Shown here: one piece after another, positions 17,882-26,288 of the stretch
How positions within the stretch are numbered: position 1 is the stretch's first letter
Layout of the letters: each line of letters starts with the position of its first letter
From: Pseudoalteromonas undina
GTDB taxonomy: Bacteria; Pseudomonadota; Gammaproteobacteria; Enterobacterales; Alteromonadaceae
Assembly: GCF_000238275.3 (NCBI RefSeq)
Contig: NZ_AHCF03000003.1
Span: forward strand, 1,922,001 to 1,986,000
Length of the DNA: 64,000 nt
Direction of reading: 5' to 3'
Translations under genes and position numbers: made by a program
Notes under the pieces: generated by a model
Databases searched by the model: none
Seen by the model: the letters and a program-made list of their open reading frames with translations, nothing else
Told to the model about the DNA's origin: nothing

Positions 17882-19612
17882 ATGATCAGTGTAGATAAAG
17901 TAATAGCAACCAATTTACCACAGTTAACTAACTCATTTAAAATAAAAAAACTGGTAAAAAAAAGTCTTAGCTACTTATTACATGAACAAGAATTTACAAA
18001 CTTTGCAACTGCCTATCCCCACCTTCAAGGAATAGAATTTGTAGAGCAAGTACTTGATGAACTTGATTTTGAAACTCGTTATAAAGCTAAGCAAATAGAA
18101 AATATTCCCAGTGAAGGAAAAATTGTCATTATTGCAAACCACCCTATCGGCTCCTTAGATGCGCTTGCATTAATTAATGTGTTATCAACGGTAAGAGCCG
18201 ATTTAAAAGTAGTGGCTAACCGTATGTTAATGACCGTTGACGCCATGCATTCGTTATTACTACCCGTTGATAACCTATCAGGGCAAAGTAAAAAACAAGA
18301 GCTGAGTAATATCCACCAGCACTTAAAAAATGAAGGAGCGTTACTTATTTTCCCTGCCGGTGAAGTTTCTCGACTTCGTCCTACGGGTATAAAAGACTGC
18401 AAATGGAACAGTGGCTTTTTACGCATTGCTAAAAAGGCTAACAGCCCTATTTTGCCTATCTATATTAAAGCCAGAAATAGTCCGCTGTTTTACGGCGCAT
18501 CAATGCTTTATAAACCACTGGCTAGCTTATTACTGGTAAAAGAAATGTTTAAGCAACGTCAAAAATCACTCGAGTTTGAAATTGGCGCTTCCATTGCTCC
18601 TGAGTCTTATTTAATCCCAGACTTAAAAGACAAAGAAGTGGTTGAGCTAATCCGTAAGCAACTATATCGTTTAACCACAAAAAAAACGCTACCATTAAAA
18701 ACTCATGCTCCAATTGCCTCTCCTGAATGTAAAAAAGAATTAAAAAAAGCCATAGAATGCTGCGAACATTTAGGTAAAACCAGTGATGGCATGGTGATTT
18801 ATTTGTACCAATACCAAGGAAGCTCTCCCTTATTTCGTGAACTGGGCCGCTTACGAGAAATCGCTTTTCGGGCTGTAGGTGAAGGTAGTGGAAACCGCCG
18901 AGACATAGATAAATACGATATGCACTATCAGCACTTAGTATTGTGGGATGAACATGCACTAGAGTTGGTGGGTGCTTACCGATTAGCTTGTGCACAGGAT
19001 GTGATTGAACAACACTCACAAAGTGGGCTTTATACCGATAGCCTATTTAATTATACCCAAGATATGACTCCTTATTTTAAACAAGGCATAGAGCTAGGCC
19101 GAAGCTTTGTACAACCTAAATATTGGGGCAGAAAAAGTCTCGACTACTTATGGTATGGTATTGGCGCTTTTATAAATCGCTACCCCCAATACCGTTACTT
19201 ATTTGGTGCGGTGAGTGTGTCAAACGCACTACCTGAGCAGGCAAAGTCTTTATTAGTGCATTATTATCAGCACTATTATGGCTGTGAAAAATCACTCGCA
19301 ACGCCTAACAATGCTTTTCGTCACACACCTGATCAGCAAACTCAGTGCACTAACTTGTTCGAGGGTAATAATATAAAAGAAGATTTTGTAGAGCTTAAAC
19401 ACATACTCGCTAACATGGGCACGCATGTACCCACACTATTTAAACAATATACAGAGCTATGCGAACCAAATGGTGTTAAATTTTTAAGCTTTAGTATTGA
19501 TCCACAATTCAATAATTGTATTGATGGCCTAGTATTGGTTGATCTTGAAAAAGTAAAACCAAGCAAAGCAAAGCGCTACTTGGGTACTGATAAATCAGCA
19601 TCAGCAAGTTAA
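17882..19612 (+). CDS. olsF: Two-domain acyltransferase, OlsF-like ornithine lipid synthase
   Basis: 576 residues. The N-terminal half (about 60-270) is a PlsC/LPLAT domain with NHPIGSLD at 86-93 (His separated by five residues from Asp, as in this subfamily) and 'FPAGEVSR'. The C-terminal half (about 290-530) is a GNAT-fold, acyl-homoserine-lactone-synthase-like domain of the OlsB/'putative hemolysin' family ('RLREIAFRAVGEGSG', 'ELGRSFVQPKYWG'). This fusion matches OlsF, in which the C-terminal domain N-acylates ornithine and the N-terminal domain adds the second acyl chain. I prefer the ATG at 17882, with AGAGG just upstream, over the in-frame GTG at 17876. The function is by architecture; another aminolipid is possible. 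Confidence -1.
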   Translation: MISVDKVIATNLPQLTNSFKIKKLVKKSLSYLLHEQEFTNFATAYPHLQGIEFVEQVLDELDFETRYKAKQIENIPSEGKIVIIANHPIGSLDALALINVLSTVRADLKVVANRMLMTVDAMHSLLLPVDNLSGQSKKQELSNIHQHLKNEGALLIFPAGEVSRLRPTGIKDCKWNSGFLRIAKKANSPILPIYIKARNSPLFYGASMLYKPLASLLLVKEMFKQRQKSLEFEIGASIAPESYLIPDLKDKEVVELIRKQLYRLTTKKTLPLKTHAPIASPECKKELKKAIECCEHLGKTSDGMVIYLYQYQGSSPLFRELGRLREIAFRAVGEGSGNRRDIDKYDMHYQHLVLWDEHALELVGAYRLACAQDVIEQHSQSGLYTDSLFNYTQDMTPYFKQGIELGRSFVQPKYWGRKSLDYLWYGIGAFINRYPQYRYLFGAVSVSNALPEQAKSLLVHYYQHYYGCEKSLATPNNAFRHTPDQQTQCTNLFEGNNIKEDFVELKHILANMGTHVPTLFKQYTELCEPNGVKFLSFSIDPQFNNCIDGLVLVDLEKVKPSKAKRYLGTDKSASAS

Positions 19613-19630
19613 AGCGTTAACCCTTAATCG

Positions 19631-19673
19631 AATAACTATTAAAGCGGCATTAAGCGGCGCTTTAATAGTTATT
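19631..19673. terminator. Bidirectional hairpin terminator between olsF and dapE
   Basis: Perfect 16-bp inverted repeat AATAACTATTAAAGCG / its complement with an 11-nt loop, lying exactly between two convergent genes. No long T run, but the arms are A/T rich at both ends. Confidence -1.
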
Positions 19674-19679
19674 AATACT

Positions 19680-20870
19680 TCAAGGCTGAGTAAAAATACC
19701 ATCGAGTAATTGCGTATAAATCTTTTCTATTTCTAACAAGTCGCAAATCGGTACATGTTCATTAACCTGATGAATACTATGGTTTCGTACCCCACACTCT
19801 ATGACTTGTGTTTTTTGCTGTGCAAAAAATCGTCCGTCCGACGTCCCACCACTGGTGCTTAATAAAGGGTAATTCCCCGTCACTTTAAAAATTGCTTGCT
19901 CTAACTGAGCGAGTAAGCAACTCTCAATATTATGGCTTGTATAATAAGGTTCACATGGACGCTCCCACTGTATAACCAAATGCTCGCTGAAATCCTTCAG
20001 TGCAGCAAACACACGTTGCTTAACATGTTTACTTTTATACCCATGGCTATAGCGAATATTAAAAGTAATATCACACTGAGCTGGCACGAGGTTATCTAGC
20101 ACATTATCAATATTAATACCGGTGACTTGCAGCGTTGTTTTTGAACTAAGTTCATCTAAAGGCCAGTCTATTTGTGTGAGCCTATTGACCACTTCAGCAC
20201 TGATGTGCGCAGCATTAATGGTATTCTCAGGATAGGCTACATGCCCAGCCTTTCCTTGAATAGCTAATCGCGCAGATAAGGCTCCACGTCGACCATTTTT
20301 TATAGTGTCACCTACCTGCAGGTGGCTGGTTGGCTCACCAACAATACAGCCATCAAGCACAACGCCCTGTTGTGCTAATCGCTTGGCAATCAACACAGAG
20401 CCATGCTCCGCCTCACCTTCTTCATCTGAGGTGATCAGCCAAAATAATGTTCCCTGCTTTTGCTGCGCGCTGTTTATTAACGTCTGCGTTGCACTAAGCA
20501 TCGCGGCAATGCCTCCTTTCATATCGGCGGCACCACGCCCATAAATTGCATCGTTAATTATGTGTCCACCAAACGGATCGGCTAACCAGCCACCTTGCGT
20601 TGCGGGTACCACATCAATATGGCCAGAAAATGCCACCACGGGGCCTGCCCCAAAGGTTATTTTTGCAATTAAGTTTGTCACATTATTAGAACTAAATTGC
20701 TCTGTACTAAAGCCTAACTCAGTAAGGTGGTTCGCAAGCCACTCAATGCCACCAGCTGGATTAGGAGTAATCGATTTAAATCGGATCAGAGTTTGTAAGT
20801 GACTCACTGTTTTTAACTGTGCAATAGTTAAGTACGGCGCTTGTGCTTTTGTATTGATAGCTTTTGTCAT
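19680..20870 (-). CDS. dapE: Succinyl-diaminopimelate desuccinylase
   Basis: 396 residues. M20 family zinc peptidase fold: the metal ligand His in 'FSGHIDVVPA', the bridging Asp in 'GRGAADMKGG', and the catalytic Glu-Glu in 'SDEEGEAEHGS'. 'TSGGTSDGRF' and 'NHSIHQVNEHV' are DapE hallmarks. It hydrolyses N-succinyl-LL-diaminopimelate in the lysine/meso-DAP pathway in the cytosol. I chose the ATG at 20870, with GAGG about ten bases upstream, rather than the GTG three codons earlier, which would overlap that ribosome site. Confidence -1.
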   Translation of the reverse strand: MTKAINTKAQAPYLTIAQLKTVSHLQTLIRFKSITPNPAGGIEWLANHLTELGFSTEQFSSNNVTNLIAKITFGAGPVVAFSGHIDVVPATQGGWLADPFGGHIINDAIYGRGAADMKGGIAAMLSATQTLINSAQQKQGTLFWLITSDEEGEAEHGSVLIAKRLAQQGVVLDGCIVGEPTSHLQVGDTIKNGRRGALSARLAIQGKAGHVAYPENTINAAHISAEVVNRLTQIDWPLDELSSKTTLQVTGINIDNVLDNLVPAQCDITFNIRYSHGYKSKHVKQRVFAALKDFSEHLVIQWERPCEPYYTSHNIESCLLAQLEQAIFKVTGNYPLLSTSGGTSDGRFFAQQKTQVIECGVRNHSIHQVNEHVPICDLLEIEKIYTQLLDGIFTQP

Positions 20871-20941
20871 AATAAACACACCTCGTTTTAGCAGTGTATT
20901 TATTACAACGACTTTTTATGACCGCATTATGAATTTACTAG

Positions 20942-22360
20942 CTAACGTGCGCCCTCTTCTATTAATGTTTCTCGTGTAACCTGCACTATGTGCTTATCTT
21001 CTTTAGTTAACTTGGTTTTTTTCCAAGAGCCACGCATAAACCATGCAAATGCTATCAATGCGATGGTTATGTTAGTAATTGCAAAAGAATACCAAATGCC
21101 TTGATCGCCAAGCTCAGTATGATTAGAAAGAATATAAGCGGCAGGGAACTGCACTACACATTGTGATAATAACGCGATAACCATTGCATTGAGCATATTA
21201 CCTGAGGCACGAAAAGCAGCAACAATACAAAGTTGCACCCCTATTCCACCCCAACTTAAGCACATTACTTGCACAAATTGCGCGCCTTTAGTAATAACGT
21301 CATTATCGTCAGGAATAAAAAATGCAACTAATGAATCTGCATATAAATATGCAATGGCGCCAACACATGAGAGCCCTAACAAGCCCCACACACTAGCAAG
21401 TTTAGTGATCTGCTCAGCCCGCTTGATATTACCAGCCCCCATGTTTTGCCCAACCAAGGTTGATACCGCCATTGATAAGCCCATAGCGGGGATCATTACC
21501 ATTTGCAAAATATTAGAGCCAACACCATAAGCAGCAATTGTCGTAGTACCAAAGCTGGCAACTAGAAATGACATGATGATCAAACCAAATGCACGTGTCG
21601 ATAATTCAATAGAGCCAGGCGCTCCCAAGAAAAAAGCGCGCTTAATATAGTGCCAGTCGGGGTAAAAGCTTTTTAGCTGTAATTGAATACCATGGCGACC
21701 ACGTAAAAATATAATGATGCCCGCAAGCGCCGCTAAGCTCTGTGTAACCAATGTTGCTAGCGCAGCGCCCATCACACCAAGCCCCTCAAAACGACCATAG
21801 CCAAATATGAATAACGGATCGAGTATAAAATTAAGTAACACGGTTGTGCTGACTATAATTAACGGCACCTTCGTTTGCCCTATACCCCGCATCAGCGATT
21901 GAAACATGGCATAAATAAACACAAAAATAACGCCAATAAAAGATACATGCATAAACTTAAGTGCATCACTATATACGGCCGCTTCAACCCCCAGTAAGGT
22001 TAAAAAATAAGGTGATAATGCATAGCCTAGTAACCCAAGTAATAGTGCAACTAATGTCACCATTAACACCGTTTGCGCGGCAACATGGTTGACCTTATCT
22101 TGTTGTCCCGCCCCCATGTATTGGGCCGATAAAATCGCCCCAGCCATAGCAAATCCTGAACCTATCGCAATAACTAAAAATGTGACAGGCATACTAATCG
22201 ATACAGCAGCCACTTGCGCAGCCCCTAACCGGCCAACCCAAAAAGCATCTGTAAGCTGATAAGCAGACTGCAAAATATTAATGAGGACAATAGGAATGCC
22301 TAATTTTAATAGCGCTTTGGCAATAGAGCCTTGAAGAAATAGTTGACCAGAGGGAGTCAT
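20942..22360 (-). CDS. MATE family efflux transporter
   Basis: 472 residues with twelve hydrophobic segments in two similar halves. MATE hallmarks include 'GIPIVLINILQSAYQLTDAFWVGRLG' near the start and 'GSIELSTRAFGLIIMSF' in the second half. It exports cationic compounds or drugs by Na+ or H+ exchange across the inner membrane; the substrate is unknown. Monocistronic, upstream of dapE on the same strand with a 71-bp gap, so co-transcription with dapE is possible but functionally unexpected. Confidence -1.
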   Translation of the reverse strand: MTPSGQLFLQGSIAKALLKLGIPIVLINILQSAYQLTDAFWVGRLGAAQVAAVSISMPVTFLVIAIGSGFAMAGAILSAQYMGAGQQDKVNHVAAQTVLMVTLVALLLGLLGYALSPYFLTLLGVEAAVYSDALKFMHVSFIGVIFVFIYAMFQSLMRGIGQTKVPLIIVSTTVLLNFILDPLFIFGYGRFEGLGVMGAALATLVTQSLAALAGIIIFLRGRHGIQLQLKSFYPDWHYIKRAFFLGAPGSIELSTRAFGLIIMSFLVASFGTTTIAAYGVGSNILQMVMIPAMGLSMAVSTLVGQNMGAGNIKRAEQITKLASVWGLLGLSCVGAIAYLYADSLVAFFIPDDNDVITKGAQFVQVMCLSWGGIGVQLCIVAAFRASGNMLNAMVIALLSQCVVQFPAAYILSNHTELGDQGIWYSFAITNITIALIAFAWFMRGSWKKTKLTKEDKHIVQVTRETLIEEGAR

Positions 22361-22496
22361 GAGGCCGCTTACTTTTATTAAACCGTGAACATAGCCTTAG
22401 TTTAACAAAACTAGCTGATTATATTCTGAATACTTCGTTTACGGCCGGTATTTAAGTGATCAGTCAATAATTTTTGAGCACTAAGTAAGTAAAAGT

Positions 22497-22510
22497 TTAA
22501 TCTAAATCAA
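22497..22510. promoter_or_regulatory. Candidate FNR/EtrA-type site upstream of ompW
   Basis: TTAATCTAAATCAA matches the FNR consensus TTGAT-N4-ATCAA at 9 of 10 defined positions. It lies about 124 bp before the ompW start. OmpW genes are FNR-controlled in enterics. The genome here is AT-rich, so chance matches are possible. Confidence -1.
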
Positions 22511-22633
22511 TAAATAGAGGCTCTTTACTTATACGCTTTTGAAACTTTGATCTAGAACAGGTTTTTATTTTTAAACTCGAGCGATAATAGCCTCAATCAA
22601 CAAATAGTCACACAGTAGTTCACGGAGAACAAC

Positions 22634-23287
22634 ATGAAAACTAAACTAAGCATTGCAATACTTACTTCTTTACTAGCTCTTTCTCCTGCAGCACACGCTA
22701 ACTTTAGCGTTAATGTTGGCGCAATTAATGTTAACCCTGATAACGATGGCTCAAAGATTAACGAAGCACCTACTCTTGGTTTAAAAGGTGATTCAAATAC
22801 TCAGTTAGGTATTACTGTAGATTATGCATTTAACGACCAATGGGTGTTAGAGCTTATTGCAGCAACGCCATTCTCTCATGATGTAGAAGGTACAGGCGGT
22901 TTAGCTGGTAATAAAATTGCCGACATTAAACATTTACCACCATCACTGGTTGCACAATACCACTTTTTAGACAGCAGCTACGCACTTCGTCCATTTGTTG
23001 GTGTAGGTATTAACTATACGACGTTCTTTGACGAGCAGCCTTCTGCAGCACTTAAAGCAACTTTAAATACTGACGACGTGGAAGTAAAACTAGATGATTC
23101 ATTTGGTTTTGTTGCTCAAGTAGGTGCTAACTACAAGATTGATGAGAAATGGGGCCTACACGCTATGGTATCTATCATGGATATAGATACTGATGCGACT
23201 GTATATGCTAATGGCGCAAAAGCATTAACTTCAACCGTGTCACTTGACCCTGTTGTAGCTATGTTTGGTCTTAAATACTCGTTTTAA
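22634..23287 (+). CDS. ompW: OmpW family outer membrane protein
   Basis: 217 residues. The signal peptide MKTKLSIAILTSLLALSPAAHA is followed by a small eight-stranded barrel: 'NFSVNVGAINVNPDN', 'WVLELIAATPFSHDVEG', 'HLPPSLVAQYHF', 'LRPFVGVGINYTTFF', ending in 'DPVVAMFGLKYSF' with the terminal Phe needed for BAM insertion. Members form narrow hydrophobic channels and respond to osmotic and oxygen stress. Strong ribosome site (CGGAG). Monocistronic with a terminator. Confidence -1.
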   Translation: MKTKLSIAILTSLLALSPAAHANFSVNVGAINVNPDNDGSKINEAPTLGLKGDSNTQLGITVDYAFNDQWVLELIAATPFSHDVEGTGGLAGNKIADIKHLPPSLVAQYHFLDSSYALRPFVGVGINYTTFFDEQPSAALKATLNTDDVEVKLDDSFGFVAQVGANYKIDEKWGLHAMVSIMDIDTDATVYANGAKALTSTVSLDPVVAMFGLKYSF

Positions 23288-23306
23288 TAACGATTATGTG
23301 TGTGTT

Positions 23307-23331
23307 AAAAAGGCCGTAAGGCCTTTTTTTT
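23307..23331 (+). terminator. ompW intrinsic terminator
   Basis: Stem AAAAAGGCC / GGCCTTTTT, four-base loop, then a T run. Confidence -1.
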
Positions 23332-23339
23332 GCGTGTAA

Positions 23340-23876
23340 TTAACGAGGTAAGTTATTTACTTTTTTTTGCTCAAGCATTTCTTTCCAATGAATTATTTCT
23401 GCCGGTAAAATAGGTGCTACGCCTTCAAAACCAGCAACCTCCAGCATATGCTCAACGCTTACCACCCCTTTTTTACTTTTAAATACGCCACGTACATAGG
23501 CAATTGCATGTAAGCCACGCTCTGAATGAAATTTTTGTTCAATATAAAAGTATTTATGATCCCAGCCGACTAAACGGGTACTAATGGTAAAGCGCTGCAT
23601 AGGCTTAATATCACGGATATAAGTAATGGCGGTTGCATTAACAATAGGAAACCAACGACGCTTCATTATTTGCTTTAGTAAACCAACTCGCTCGGTCATC
23701 CATGTGCGCGATAAATCCATCATTGCTAAATAGCGTGAATTAGTTAAGTGCAAATTAATATCACAGTCACTTGGCAGTGCTTTGTAGTCTATATCAACCG
23801 TGTCTAACAATGATTGATAATCACGATTACGTTTAATTTTGAAAAATAATAGTAGCAGTCTAAAATATAAATTCAC
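23340..23876 (-). CDS. Acyl-CoA thioesterase-like (hotdog fold) protein
   Basis: 178 residues. Hotdog-type thioesterase with the pattern 'DCDINLHLTNSRYLAMMDLSR', equivalent to the 4-hydroxybenzoyl-CoA thioesterase motif 'D..GH.NN..Y'. The Asp and Asn are kept; the His sits in NLHLTN. 'VNATAITYIRDIKPMQRFTI' is typical of the YbgC/FadM-like branch. Its probable role is hydrolysis of acyl-CoA or a related thioester in the cytosol; the substrate is unknown. It converges on ompW, with tyrR upstream on the same strand. Confidence -1.
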   Translation of the reverse strand: MNLYFRLLLLFFKIKRNRDYQSLLDTVDIDYKALPSDCDINLHLTNSRYLAMMDLSRTWMTERVGLLKQIMKRRWFPIVNATAITYIRDIKPMQRFTISTRLVGWDHKYFYIEQKFHSERGLHAIAYVRGVFKSKKGVVSVEHMLEVAGFEGVAPILPAEIIHWKEMLEQKKVNNLPR

Positions 23877-23988
23877 AGTAGAGGTCTTACCAGTTTGTTT
23901 TTTGTGAGTGTATCATAGCAATTGATCCCCTAGGGTATTTTTACACCAAGGGGTCAATCACTAAGAAAGGTTGTTTTAATATCTATCT

Positions 23989-25545
23989 TTAAACTTTAAC
24001 CGTTTTACGATTAATACCGTAATCACGTAGTTTATTAGCTACCGCTGTATGGCTTAGCCCTAAGCGCTTAGCTAACTGACGTGAACTTGGATAAGCTGGA
24101 TAAAGCTTACGCAATAAGGTAGCTTCAAAACGCTTAACCGCTTGATCAAGCGAGCCCTCAAAATCAGACTCTAAATAGCCTAAATCATGGGTAAAGGTCG
24201 GCAGTTGTAAATGCTCAACTCGCAATTCACTGTCTTCTAACAACGATACCGCACGGTAAATAGCATTTTCTAATTGGCGCACATTACCTGGCCATGGGTA
24301 ATCTTGTAAAAACGTTAAACATTCTTCAGATAGCTCAGGCACAGTATGGCCATTTTGCTGCGCATATTTTTGAATAAAGTGTTCAGCAAGTGGGCCAACA
24401 TCGGCTTTACGATCTCTCAGTGGTGCAATTTCTAACGTTAGTACATTAATGCGATAGTATAAGTCTTCTCTAAATACGCCTTCTTGCACCATTGCAGGTA
24501 AATCTTTTTGGGTAGCAGCAACTATGCGAACATTTACTTTAACTTCGTTTTCGTCGCCTACTTTTCGAAACGTACCGTCTTGTAAAAAGCGCAGTAATTT
24601 AGTTTGGAGCTGAGTCGACATTTCACCCACTTCATCTAAAAATACTGTTCCACCATCCGCTTGTTCAAGTACACCGCGTTTAGGCGCTGCATTTTCTTCA
24701 TATCCGGCGTAACCAAAAAGTTCTGACTCAGCAACATCATCTGGTAACGAGGCACACGATAAAGCAATAAACGGTTTTACTGAGCGGTTAGATGCATAGT
24801 GACAAGCTCGCGCTAATAACTCTTTACCTGTGCCGGTTTCACCGGTGATAAGAATAGGGGCTTCAAGTTGCGCCATTTTACGCGCTTCGCGTACAACACG
24901 ACGCATCGCCGTACTAAAATTGTGAATTGTCGCAAAGCTTTCTTGGCCATAGCGTCTAAACGCACTCACTTGCTGACCTAGGCGGCTTTGCGATTTTATA
25001 TTAATTACCGCACCCGCTAACACATCCCCCTCACTGCCTTGTGGTACAGCAATAGGTAAAATATCGGCAATAAAGTCTTCACCTGCCACTTCTACACGGG
25101 TAGTTTGCCCAAGTACTTCTTTGCCTTCTAACCAACGGGTAAAATTAAAACCTTTAAGTAAATTATTGATATTGGCGCCAATGACTTCTTTTTCTGTTAG
25201 CTGTAAGTCTTTACACGCCGCGTCGTTACACAAACGCACCCAGCCTTTAGCATCAATAGATATAACACCATCTGGCAGTGCTCTTAATAAGGTGTTTAAT
25301 TCATTGTGCTCACGTTCAGAAGGTAAAAACGCGGTGGTACGTACATCATGTACACCATCGATCAATCGAATTGAAGGCATAATTTTTTGAAATTGTTCAA
25401 ATTCAATTTCAGGAAAACTCACATACATACGGCAATTAACTGAGTCGACTTCAATTCCTTTCAAGTCAACATTGTAGCTAACTAAAATATTAAGAATCTC
25501 TTGAGCAATACCAACTCGGTCTGCACAGTGAATATCTAAACGCAT
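23989..25545 (-). CDS. tyrR: TyrR, regulator of aromatic amino acid metabolism
   Basis: 518 residues: an ACT-like N-terminus (1-70, MRLDIHCADRVGIAQEILNI), a PAS domain (about 75-190), an AAA+ domain (about 205-435; Walker A GETGTGKE; Walker B-like 'GGTVFLDEVGEM') and a C-terminal helix-turn-helix 'SSRQLAKRLGLSHTAVANKL'. The sigma-54-contact loop GAFTGA is missing; 'FGYAGYEENAAPKRG' stands in its place. This is the known feature that separates TyrR from true sigma-54 activators, so it should act with sigma-70. Upstream of a peptide transporter and two tyrosine-catabolism genes that are plausible targets. A candidate TyrR box lies in its own promoter. Confidence -1.
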   Translation of the reverse strand: MRLDIHCADRVGIAQEILNILVSYNVDLKGIEVDSVNCRMYVSFPEIEFEQFQKIMPSIRLIDGVHDVRTTAFLPSEREHNELNTLLRALPDGVISIDAKGWVRLCNDAACKDLQLTEKEVIGANINNLLKGFNFTRWLEGKEVLGQTTRVEVAGEDFIADILPIAVPQGSEGDVLAGAVINIKSQSRLGQQVSAFRRYGQESFATIHNFSTAMRRVVREARKMAQLEAPILITGETGTGKELLARACHYASNRSVKPFIALSCASLPDDVAESELFGYAGYEENAAPKRGVLEQADGGTVFLDEVGEMSTQLQTKLLRFLQDGTFRKVGDENEVKVNVRIVAATQKDLPAMVQEGVFREDLYYRINVLTLEIAPLRDRKADVGPLAEHFIQKYAQQNGHTVPELSEECLTFLQDYPWPGNVRQLENAIYRAVSLLEDSELRVEHLQLPTFTHDLGYLESDFEGSLDQAVKRFEATLLRKLYPAYPSSRQLAKRLGLSHTAVANKLRDYGINRKTVKV

Positions 25546-26288
25546 ACACCCTCAGGTAAGGAAAAAACTAATTGGCGTGAATAATACGCTAACTATGATT
25601 ATCAGCATAGTTTATTGTAAAGAAATTTGGACGAAAAATGTTTTTTTACTTCCTAGAGCGCTTTTTCAAGCACTTAAAATATTTAATCTTGGCTGCTCAC
25701 TAAAAGTCGGGGTCATTACATGTAAATATAGCCAAACTAACTTTGTATAAATTATATTCTCCAATGGGCTAATCATTGCTGTGCATCCGCTAATATTTGC
25801 TCATGTTTAATCTAAACGGTGATTATTAAAATAAAGTAGTAAAGGTTAACGATTGTTGAATAACTTGGTGCTTGTAACCCCCCGTAAATAAAGCGGTTTT
25901 ATATTTTTTCAATAAAACTTAAAACCGGATAAAAGATAGCTTTGCAAAGACAATGTTACTTGTGTTGTTAAATATCTTTTTTGATAAGTTTAGGTGTTTA
26001 GTGCAACAACTAGAACTTTAGGTGTTGGTATTTAACAATTACATAACGGATGTGTGATAGCGCGCTCAACGCTTCCCCTCGTACAAAGGTCTATGTATAC
26101 TTAAGCGCAATTGTAACTAGGATAAGGGTGTGACTCTTACCTAAACGTATAGCTGCGTTTAGCAAACCATTACCTTAGCTGCATAAAAACACTGATGATC
26201 GAGCATTTATTATACTTTTTAGAAGTAACAATTTAGCTAAATAAAAAACCACAAGGTCATCAAAACAATAATGAATTAGGAAGTAAAT
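25546..26288. promoter_or_regulatory. 743-bp non-coding region between tyrR and the POT transporter
   Basis: Very AT-rich, with no convincing reading frame, tRNA or known riboswitch. It should hold the divergent promoters of tyrR and the peptide transporter. At 25616-25633, TGTAAA-N6-TGGACG keeps the essential G and C of the TyrR box (TGTAAA-N6-TTTACA, 9 of 12 positions), about 70 bp before tyrR. A CGGTTTTA/TAAAACCG inverted repeat lies near 25890-25923. The long leader before the transporter is unexplained. Confidence -1.

Noticed and set aside
18549..19019. 156-codon open frame antisense to the olsF-like gene
   Set aside because: Its sense partner has clear domains and motifs throughout; the antisense product shows no family features and no ribosome site. 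It is a shadow frame.
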